DNA from: Metellina segmentata
Taxonomy: Eukaryota; Arthropoda; Arachnida; Araneae; Tetragnathidae
Direction: 5' to 3'
Length of the DNA: 64,000 nt
Assembly (NCBI GenBank): GCA_947359465.1
Contig: OX375879.1
Coordinates: 118,436,557-118,500,556, forward strand
In this document: in pieces, positions 55,624-64,000 of the stretch
Position numbering within the stretch: position 1 is the stretch's first letter
Layout of the letters: every line of letters begins with the position of its first letter
Translations under genes and position numbers: made by a program
The notes under the pieces: model-generated
The model's input: the letters and a program-made list of their open reading frames with translations, nothing else
What the model was told of the DNA's origin: nothing
Databases searched by the model: none

Positions 55624-57597
55624 TTGGTGATTAGAGTGGTCCGAAAAACACTTTTTTTCGAAATCGGTATTCTAATAGTGCGGAAAGGGTTCTCTCTGGG
55701 TTCAATAAACCCGGTTTAAAATATTTTTTTGGTTGGATAATATCTTCTGCCCCGCATCGCACTTGGATTTTGGAAATTTGGGTAAAAATTGGCAATTTTT
55801 ACTCGGCGTAGGAAATATAATTATTTTTCAATATTGCTATTCTAATAGTACGGAAGAAGAACACAATGGGTGCAATAGGAAAGGTGTAAAATATTTTTTC
55901 GATCGAATAGTATCTTCTGTTCCTGCATCGGAATTGAAATTGTGCTATTTTTGAAGAAAAGTGCACTTTTTCTTGTCTTGTCATGCTGCCTGTATCTGAG
56001 AGGAAGTGAAAAGAGGGGAGATGTGTTCACAATTCACATTCTTCCACAGATATATCTGAAGTAGATTTAAATCTGGACAGTTACAAACCATCGATATCGA
56101 ACCGTTTAACCTCTCTTACTGATCTTAAGTACAAACAATTAACTCCGTTTGTATCTAAATCATCACAAATGCGACTTGGCCTCCCTTCAACTGATCTGGT
56201 TGCCAACAGGTTTCGAGTCTCGGACCGGGCTTTGGCTGCAATTGCTTCAAATGTTCTTCACGATGTCGGTCTCATAACTAGAGACAACTCAAATTTGGTG
56301 GTTGACCAAAACAAGCTGCGAAGGGAAAAGGCTAAAGTTAAAAAGGATTTAAAATTTCAAGCTTTAAAGTGAAGCTCAGAGATTACCGTTGAAGGGGGCT
56401 TTATTTCGCTGGTCGTAAAGATTCTATATTAATAGAAGAGTGAGTAGATACTAAAAGATACACGAGAAAAGCAAAAGAGGAACATTTATATCTTATTGAA
56501 GAACCGGCTTCACGTTACATTACTCATTTTAGTCCATCATTTGGCACCGCAAAACTGATTTCCGCGACTATTATCGGATATTTTGAAGGGATCACAAGAG
56601 ATCTTACAACAGCTTCTGGCAATTGGCTGTGACTGAACATCTGTTAATACCTCATGGAAATCTGGTGTAATTCTAAATCTGTGTTTGGAATTGAAATTTG
56701 GTAAACTTCTGCAGTGGGTAATATGTCTCCTACATTTTAATGAACTAACTCTGAGGCATTTGTTTGAAACGTTGGATGGGCCAACAAATGGTCCAAAATC
56801 ATATTTTGGTAATTTTGAGAAGGCGCTCCTTACATGTGAAACTTTGCCAGTGACAACTTTCGAAATTATTGACGGCGAGTTACCAACAACTGATAGACGT
56901 GACTTAATCGAGGATCAAATGTACTTACTAGAAATATCTCAAGCGGTACCATTGGGTAATTGTTCTAATGAACTGGCTATACGCAGTCCTGGTCCATTAT
57001 CACATTCACGCTGGTTAACAACAGCGAACAGAGTTCTGAGACTATATGTTAGTTCTCCAGATTTCTATGGTTACACTATTCTTAACAAATATTATACTAA
57101 TATATTGGGACTCAGCTTTAATTATTTCTTATTAATGATTTTCAGGGAATATAATCAAATGTACAAGACAGCAAATGCACAGCAATAAACAGTGTTTGCA
57201 CTCATCTATTTTTCATGTTTGATTTATTTCTATAACACATAAAAAAGTGCACTTTTCTTCAAAAACTGCAAAATTTCAATTGCGATGCAATAACAGAAGA
57301 TATTATTCCATCGAAAAAATATTTTACATCTTTCTTATTTAACTCCGTGGGCATTTCTTCCGCACTATTAGAATCGCAATATTGAAAAATATTTTATATT
57401 TCCTACGCCGAGTAAAAATTGCCAATTTTTACCCAAATTTCCAAAATCCAATTGCGATGCGAGGGCAGAAGATATTATCGAATCAAAAAGAAATATTTTT
57501 AACCGGGTTTATTGAACCTAGTAGAGAAAACCCTTTCCGCACTATTAGGATAGCGATTTCGAAAAAAAAGTGTTTTTCGGCCCATCCTATTGGTGAT
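55624..57597 (+). mobile_element. hAT-like transposon with long terminal inverted repeats
   Basis: The element is 55632-57589 (1958 bp). Flanks are identical TTGGTGAT at 55624-55631 and 57590-57597. Outer ends start TAGAGTGGTCCGAAAAACAC on the left and TAGGATGGGCCGAAAAACAC on the right. The inverted repeats extend about 340 bp each (55632-55975 and about 57243-57589). Each arm is itself two diverged tandem units containing TATTCTAATAGTGCGG and, about 100 bp later, ATATCTTCTG...GCATCG. The inside carries a decayed transposase-like gene. Confidence 0.85.
56040..57187 (+). pseudogene. Unfamiliar transposase-like protein, decayed
   Basis: Two larger frames remain. The first (56169-56372) reads NRFRVSDRALAAIASNVLHD, then VVDQNKLRREKAKVKKDL. 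The second (56685-57188, 167 codons) has a hydrophobic LLQWVICLLHFNELTLRHLF motif, TLDGPTNGPKSYFG, a DLIEDQMYLLEI block and NPGP-like SPGPLSHSRWLTTANRVLRL. Between them frames shift and several stops occur; a linking piece (EEHLYLIEEPASRYITHFSP) is readable. I recall similar proteins as unnamed multi-copy sequences in arachnid genomes, without an assigned domain. The Cys...His-Phe-Asn-Glu-Leu pattern and a Trp-containing C-terminal block are reminiscent of hAT transposases. The surrounding 8-bp duplication supports that role by inference only. Confidence 0.6.
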
Positions 57598-57879
57598 AGC
57601 ATCGTGTTCTTGGGTCTATCTCAGATTCTAGTCTGCAAGTTGACATTATTTTAATATTTACTCTCATTCGAGTAGAGAAACCGGAGAAAAAGTCAAACCC
57701 CAAGGATTTGGCACCCCCGTGTGTACACAGAAATGAAAAAAATTCTACAATTCTTGGAGGACATGATTCACTCTAAAAAAGTAATAACAGTTCAACTGTT
57801 CACAAGTAGATATCACACTGTTAAAATACGGAAGTAAAACTAGAATACGTGGCGGCATTCGAATGTCTCCTTTGACGAG

Positions 57880-58082
57880 GGATATGAGAAGATGAACTGA
57901 CCGCACCAACAACAACCTCTCGTTGTATTACATCTCGTACTGCAACATCAAGAACCCTAGCTCAAGAAGTAGAGTGTGGAGCGCCAACACGTACATTAGT
58001 CTGCAGCAGCGGGGAATGGTTTGAAACGTCCATCCCTCGACTACCTTTTACTTTCCACCTAAAGTGTCTGCGGCTGCAGTGG
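57880..58082 (+). pseudogene. Tc1 transposase N-terminal fragment
   Basis: One frame gives TATSRTLAQEVECGAPTRTL and later FETSIPRLPFTFHLKCLRLQ. It resembles the helix-turn-helix half of Tc1 transposases, up to the LPLT...RLQWC region before the catalytic core. The fragment is cut off at about 58082 by a SINE. Confidence 0.45.
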
Positions 58083-58300
58083 TACGAGAGCAACACCTCA
58101 TAATTTTTAACTACAGTCAGATGATAAGGTTAGAACTCAAACTGGTACCGTTCTTTCGAAACTTCCACTCTACGCCAACGTGAGTACATTTGAGGCCACA
58201 ATAGATTTAACATGGCCCACGTACACAACGGTGTTTGATTGGAACTTGCAGCCCTCCAGACGGTAATGCTCGATCCACAATAGGGCTACCGCGGTCCCTT
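58083..58300 (-). repeat. SINE fragment, second subtype (minus)
   Basis: Minus strand shows GCCCTATTGTGGATCGAGCAT in the head region and a body with AATGTACTCACGTTGGCG, paraphrased at 58160-58190. Confidence 0.5.
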
Positions 58301-58506
58301 ATATGCGGTGTCAAAGTAATCAGTTACGACTATTTACCTATGAGTCACATATATATTATTTCCCCAAAGTGTTTAGTTTACTTCATCACGGTATGCAGAA
58401 ATCTATCCAGTATGGGTGTTTAAGTTCAAAGATTAGTAGGCGGGTTTGTGAGTTAAATATTAAATAATCGACTTACAAGTGAAACCCCCCAAGTCAAATT
58501 TTTAAA

Positions 58507-59297
58507 TACACTCTGTAACAAAAAAAAATTGAAGCACCAAGAAGGAGTTATCCCATTACGATACAAATAGGTGTATGGGAATAACATACATATAAAAACA
58601 AACGATTAAATTTTAAGAACAATTAAATTGTTTATTTCAGAGTTTGACCGTTACAAAGGAAGTCAATAAGGCGTTGGTCCTACTCTGGATGCTTCACCCG
58701 GTGTGGCAGAGACTGAAAAAGTACCCGGATGATGTCCTGCGGAATTTCTTGCCGTCTACAACTGTCGAGATAAATTATTTACATTCCGGGATGGTTGCAA
58801 TCACCTTCCCATAACGTCCCAAATTTGCTCTATGGGAATGAGATCAGGAGACCTAGCTGGCCAAGAAAGTGTTGGGAAAGCTTGAAGACAATTCATAGCA
58901 ACAAGTGCCGTGTGCGGACGGGCATTATCTTGTTGAAAAGTAAATCCGGTGTGTCGCAAAAGAAACAGTCTCACAACCGGTCGTAGAATGTCGTCTACGT
59001 ACCGCTGTGCTGTAAGTGTACCAGAAAAGAGTACTAAAGGGCTATCAAAGGAGATGGCACCCCAGACCATAATACCCTGTTGTGAGCACGTGTGGCGTGT
59101 TACAGTAAGAGCAGGATCCTCACGCTGCCCTGGACGTCTCCAGATACGTCTGAGGTTGATGTCAGGACACAATTGGAAACGGGACTCGTCACTAAAGACT
59201 ATACGTCCCCAGTCAGAGCCGTTTCAAGTGAATCGAACCCGGCATCAATGTAATTCTGCTCCTTCCTGGTGCGGCGATTCTTTTGTTATAGAGTGTA
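58507..59297 (-). mobile_element. Internally deleted Tc1 element (minus)
   Basis: The element 58509-59295 (787 bp) is flanked by TA. Its inverted ends CACTCTGTAACAAAA and CACTCTATAACAAAA match those of 12096-13499. It has lost the N-terminal half of the transposase. Confidence 0.85.
58795..59215 (-). pseudogene. Tc1 transposase catalytic-half remnant
   Basis: Reads from WGRIVFSDESRFQLC (first catalytic Asp) through WRRPGQREDPAL, GIMVWGAISFDSP, TFQQDNARPHTALVAMN (second Asp) and SPDLIPIEQIWDVMGR (third acidic residue), then a stop at 58801. All catalytic positions remain, but the DNA-binding domain is deleted and the C-terminal segment after MGR is broken. The nominal Met of the 123-codon frame (59172) is internal. 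Confidence 0.75.
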
Positions 59298-59329
59298 TAT
59301 GAGTTTCTCAGCATTTCTAGGCCAGGAAT

Positions 59330-59830
59330 ATGGTGATCTTTAGACTAGTGAGGCTCATTAAATTATATTTTCTTTGCATGTTTAGGTTGCTTCAAGAGAC
59401 TTTTATAGTGAGAAGAATTCCCCCGATTTCGTTTACTCAGAACTGTGCTTTTGATTTAGTGTGTTTCATATTTTCGTCGACAGTATACAACCTTATAATA
59501 ATGGACCGGACAGCAGGATTGGATGGTATAAGGAAAATAATACATGCTTTAATAGGGGGTGGTCCCCCACGAGCTGTAATTACACTAGCAACCCTTCTAG
59601 ACATACTTTCATCAAGGTTTTGATTCATAGTTATGGGTATTTGTGTCCATTCCTGCTACAAAAATATCGCCAGTTCAGCTGTAGATTTCAGGTGTGGTTC
59701 CCTGGTCCATAAACGTCGCTCTAACGTGTCCCACAAATGTTCTATGGGGTTTTGGTCGGGACTATGAGCAGACTATGGAAGAAGTTTTATATCCATATCT
59801 TGATACCACTGCTTGACAGAGACTGCAACA
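59330..59830 (-). pseudogene. Tc1-family transposase C-terminal remnant, different subfamily
   Basis: A minus-strand frame gives VKQWYQDMDIKLLP, a TAG, then SAHSPDQNPIEHLWDTLERR (third catalytic region). After a second TAG it ends SMSRRVASVITARGGPP. This matches the C-terminus of a Tc1 subfamily distinct from the neighbours. The frame 59437-59628 is its last part. No ends were found. Confidence 0.6.
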
Positions 59831-60116
59831 TTACATGTAGCATTGTAAGTCCTGGAAGTAACATAACCTCATGTGACCCTCCGTTGATTTGCTGGCGGCG
59901 CACTTAACCATGTGTTATTTTAACTTTAACACATCACATGATAGATTATTTATATTAAAATTTCGTTGTTAGATAATGGGTCGTAAAATACGCAAGTCTC
60001 TTCGTCCGTCACCAAGCGAAAAATTGGAACAGCTTGATTAATGAAAGTTTTGCTTCAATTTTGCAAATAAATTTTTTCAATTTTGCAACAAAAATAGAAT
60101 TAAATACTAAAGCAAT

Positions 60117-60874
60117 TAAACTCTGACAAAAAAAAATCAACGCACCAAGAAGGAGTTGTCGAACAGCGTTCCCGGGCTCAATCCACTTGAAACGGCGCTG
60201 ACTGGGGACGTATAGTCTTTAGTGACGAGTCCCGTTTCTAACTGTGTCGTAACGTCAACCTCAGTACTGAGACGTTCATAGCAACGTGAGGCTCCTGCCC
60301 TTCCTATCGCACAACAAGGCGTTATGGTCTGTGGTGCCTCCTTTGGTAGTCATTTCTAGCACACTTACAGCACAGCCGGTACGTAGACGACATTCTATGG
60401 TCGGTTGTGTTACCGTTCCTTTTGCGACACCCCGGACTTACTTTTCAACAATATAATGTCCGGCCTCACATAGCACGTGTTGCTACGAACTGTCTTCAAG
60501 CCAAACATTTTCTTGGCCATCTAGGTCTCCTGATCTCTCTCCCATAGAGCAAATTTGGGACGTTATGGGAAAGCAACCATCCCGGAATATTGACCATTTA
60601 GCCCTACAGTTGGAAACAATTGGGCAAGAAATTCCGTAGGACACTATCTGGAAACTTTTTCAGTCCATGCCACGCCGGGTGACGCATCCAGGCCAGAGGT
60701 GGACCAACGCCTTTTTGACTTCCTCCCTTTGTAAGGGTCGAACTCTGAAATAAATCATTCAATTGCTGAGAAATTTTATTCGTTTCTTTTTCTATGTATG
60801 TTCTTCACATCCTCCCATTTTTATCGCAATTGGACAACTCCTTGGTGCGTCGATTTTTTTTGTTATAGATTGTA
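60117..60874 (+). mobile_element. Internally deleted, degenerate Tc1 element (plus)
   Basis: The element 60119-60872 (754 bp) has ends AACTCTGACAAAAAAAAATC and the reverse complement of CAATCTATAACAAAAAAAAT, flanked by TA. The relic carries GRIVFSDESRF-like, ARVATNCLQ-like and SPDLSPIEQIWDVMG-like stretches, with frameshifts and stops. It is joined to the left end at the same place as the element at 58509-59295. Confidence 0.75.
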
Positions 60875-61301
60875 TTAATTCTCAATGAAATGCCATGCAT
60901 CAGACCAAATTCTTAATATTTTGCTATCATTTATTTGTGTAACAATATAAAATAGAAATAAAGAATTTAATCTGCTGCGTGACATTTCATTGATTTAACA
61001 ATTGCTTTAATATTGGGTTCGATTTTTGTGGTGGCTATTGATTCTGAATTATCATTAGACAAGTCTTTCCAATTTTCGCTTTGTTAATAAGCATGACAGA
61101 AAACGTTTGTTGCTTGCGTATTTTAATGCCATTATATAGCAACAAAGTTTTATCCTAAATTACCTGTTAGTGGGACTTCTTAAAGTTAAAATTACACATG
61201 GTGTGTCGAGCCTCCAGCAGATTAACTATTTCACAGCGGGCCTCATGATACCCGCTGTCTGTGCATCTCCGATTTATGTGGCCCTTGCCTAACAAGAGTG
61301 T

Positions 61302-62271
61302 TAGGGTTGCCAGAAGATGAATATCAATAAAGAGAACATCAGGTAAAATTAATTTTAAAAAAAGAGGACAAAAAGTGGACACGAAAAGCACGCATTATTA
61401 GTGTATAATTGTTAGGTACCTAATAAAAACAATAATCTTTGACGAATCGTGGTATATTAACCACTAAATGGAAAGAAAATCTACTGAACATGTTACTACT
61501 TACGTATTTCGAAAAGAATTAATAAATGCGAGTACGAATTAATAAATGAAAACACTGATAATTTATTTAGTCTCTTTTTCAATACGTTGAAAAAATAAGA
61601 ATCCAGTTTTTAAACAACAAACATATAACAGCTAATATAATAGTAGATATAAATCTAATTAATAGAAATTAAACATTTTACTTTTCATATTTGTCTGTGC
61701 GCAGCAATCATAGTCGAATTATCGACTTGGATTGAATGCTAACAAAAAAAGTGGCTAGATTAGCAACGTAATTTCCTTCCAAACTCAAAAAGGCTGCGAA
61801 TCGTCCGTCGTGCAATTCTTTCTGACATAATAAGAACAATATTTCTAATTCTTATTGTTCTAAGACAATCTAAATTCTTATTGGTTATCTATTTGATCTC
61901 ATAATGAGACGTTTTAACATGGAGCTCAATATACACTAGAGCTATAACTTTCTATTACGTGTACATTGATGCGTTTCAATAATACGTACTATGTACTAGA
62001 TCCAGTACGTATTTGAATAGCTGTGGGGTTTATATATATACATAACCATATAGTAGCCAATGTTAATGTCATAAAGTTTGCGCGTAATATTTGAAATGTG
62101 AAATATGTTTTTTAACGCAATCCGAAATAATGAACAAGGAGAACAAAAAGTGAATAACCGAAAAAAAGAGGACAAAAAAAAACATCTGACTTAAAAAAGA
62201 GAGTGAAAAAAAAAGATCCGAGCGGAAAAAGAGGACATGTTCTCTTTAAAAGAGATGTTCTGGCATCTTAA
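61302..62271. mobile_element. Possible non-autonomous hAT element
   Basis: The left end TAGGGTTGCCAGAAGATG and the right-end reverse complement TTAAGATGCCAGAACATC are imperfect inverted repeats. Both are followed by AAAGAGGACA-type subterminal motifs near 61365 and 62190-62240. No 8-bp duplication was seen and the interior is non-coding. Confidence 0.45.
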
Positions 62272-62279
62272 GTATGTGC

Positions 62280-62694
62280 ATCCCTGCCGTAGAACGACGA
62301 ACCAAACAAGGCGAGAAATATTTTTATGGGAAATCAGATTTTCTCTCTTAACCCAAAGAAATAAAATCGAATTTCGTCGGGCACAGAATCAATCCCTCGT
62401 TTTCGTAACAGCCACAAACTGACAAAAATTTTCGATCGGCGCGTGGCGATTTGTGTGACTTTGAGAATCTGTTCGGAGCCAGACGTCAACAAACTGCAGA
62501 AAGGCTCTTCCGACTTTCTTTCTTCAAAGAAAAATTGTGACACCATTCAGTTATTCCGTGCGAGCGCCCTCTATCGTCCGTCTGCGAAAACAAAGGAGTC
62601 ATTGGCCGTAAGAGCCGTGAAGATGCGATTTATTTTGGAAATGATTTCCCGGAAGTCTTATGGAAACCAAAGGATAATTTCCAGATTTGGGTGA
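62280..62694 (+). promoter_or_regulatory. CpG-richer block, candidate promoter and first exon of a host gene
   Basis: This block has many CpG sites (for example CGATCGGCGCGTGGCG near 62434 and CGTGCGAGCGCCCTCTATCG near 62558) in otherwise AT-rich DNA. It ends in TTTGG|GTGAGT at 62690-62699, a good splice donor. A reading frame runs through the donor; the ATG at 62623 would give MRFILEMISRKSYGNQRII before the splice. The protein is not recognised, so this may equally be untranslated. The following 1.3 kb would be intron. Confidence 0.4.
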
Positions 62695-62699
62695 GTACA

Positions 62700-64000
62700 T
62701 GATTCCTCATGAGCATTATTTTCCTTAATTTTCATTTCGGCGGAAGAAAAATTGTAATCTTTCAAATCCTATTTTATTTTACCTCGTATGTAGGCCAGTG
62801 TGCAAAGTGCGTCGTTTAAAATTCACCGAGATCATCAAGGTAGTCTTATTTTTTTAGCCGTGTTTTCCTTCCATTCAGTTTTATTCATTTAATATTTTCA
62901 AATTCGAGCTGATATTTTCCATGTTCTACTTCGGCAAAGGATTCCGGGTTATTCTTATTTTTTCTAATTTCGTTTGTGGCAATGACATCGATTTCGGATG
63001 AAAGGAAATCTATCCGTTTCTGTTGCCTGTCTTTTCTCGGTATTTGCAGGGCAAAGTAAACGAAAAATTAGTTTGAAAGTGCATGAATTGATAAGAAAAG
63101 TAACTTTCATCGAAGAAGATGGATACTTATAACTGCGCATTTATACTGACAATTGGTTTTCGTTCGCCACCGGTAACAAACAACTAATTGCGCACTTCAT
63201 AGTCAATATCAGTTGCGTGTCTTCTGTATCATGTCACCTGTCTAACTCGATTTCAATGTCGAGATATATGCACTCTAAAATTTAATTGTACCCGGACTTG
63301 TCTTTATATGTTATATTGCTTGGGGTTTTTTTGCTTTCCAAATTTTTCCACGTGAATAGTTTTTGTGAATATTAAATTTGCTATCATGATGTTAGGTATA
63401 TGTATGATTTAAATTTCCAATTTTCAAAGACGCCATATTTTAGTCATTCACATTGCTCTAAAACAAGTATTCGAAGTTAATGGAATCATGTAAACAAACC
63501 CATGAACACCTGTATTTTTTTTTACCTAATTGTCCGATAGAGATGAAACAGGGCTTATTTTCTATAAATTCATATATTTTCTAAGGATTTATATTACATG
63601 ATCCTGTGAGTGACCTTTGAAATTCAAGGTCATCCATGAGATTTATCATATGTATCACGTGAATTTAATGTCGACTAATCTAATGTAAGTGCTATAATTT
63701 AATTTTACTCTGATTTCTAAATTTGAAAAAAATTTCTATTTATTTATTGTACGTAGATTGATTTTTTTATAATATTCATGTGGTCACATTCTTATTACAA
63801 TATACGCTCGTGCGATTTAAATTTCGATTTTTTTCAAAAATTTATTTCAGTCGTTCACATTTTTACGGATAATATTCCTTTTTCGTATTTCCTCCGAAAT
63901 AAAAAAATTATCATGTAGTAAGTAGATTTTATGCTGGAAAAAGAAATCTATTTGAATATTATATTAAAACCAACTTAGAATAAATATCCGAATATAGTAA
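62700..64000. other. AT-rich stretch, possibly intron
   Basis: No repeat, exon or RNA gene was recognised up to the end of the window. Confidence 0.3.

Overview
The window looks like a transposon-rich, AT-rich arthropod nuclear genome, most likely a spider or another arachnid. The arachnid assignment is an inference from the kinds of Tc1, Gypsy, SINE and LINE copies present. The arthropod assignment rests on gustatory-receptor-like seven-transmembrane genes. There are no bacterial operons, rRNA genes or CRISPR arrays.

The only clearly intact host genes are three single-exon gustatory-receptor-like genes: 7145-8305 (minus), 27253-28422 (plus) and 33335-34507 (plus). A decayed fourth copy lies at 21774-22145. 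All three proteins are 386-390 residues long and share a C-terminal Leu-Trp-x-Met-Tyr-Thr-Phe-Arg-Lys block and a last membrane segment of the form TYGILLATLG. They form a local cluster broken up by mobile elements. A 1.5 kb sequence present twice in inverted orientation (20009-21510 and 30335-32665) brackets the second gene.

Most other interpretable DNA is mobile. From left to right: a Gypsy-type gag remnant (1-579); a palindrome-rich hAT-like MITE (2133-2761); a hAT element with a perfect 8-bp target duplication (3829-4885); a Tc1 remnant (about 6090-6870); SINE copies and an RNase H LINE remnant (9240-11810); a Tc1 element with both ends (12096-13499); an internally deleted Gypsy-type LTR retrotransposon with near-identical LTRs (13973-18627); an endonuclease-domain gene remnant between 17-bp inverted repeats (24350-25279); a deleted mariner-like element (31225-31939); a tRNA-Ala-like SINE (about 34680-35075); a LINE 3' end inside an LTR-like sequence (36884-37673); SINE nests (43390-44485 and 48040-49670); a TTAA-type MITE (47053-47786); a foldback family built on GACGAGATATCTCGTC (49745-51050); an 815-bp MITE inside a larger dispersed repeat (52288-54830); a hAT-like element with about 340-bp terminal repeats and an unfamiliar transposase-like protein (55632-57589); and a set of Tc1 remnants (57880-60872).

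The right edge (about 62280-62700) is CpG-richer, ends at a good splice-donor sequence, and may be the promoter and first exon of a host gene running out of the window. The remaining gaps are AT-rich DNA in which I see no gene. The least familiar item is the long-terminal-repeat hAT-like element at 55632-57589. The best evolutionary evidence is the filled and empty pair for the mariner insertion, and the SINE pair duplicated together with its linker.
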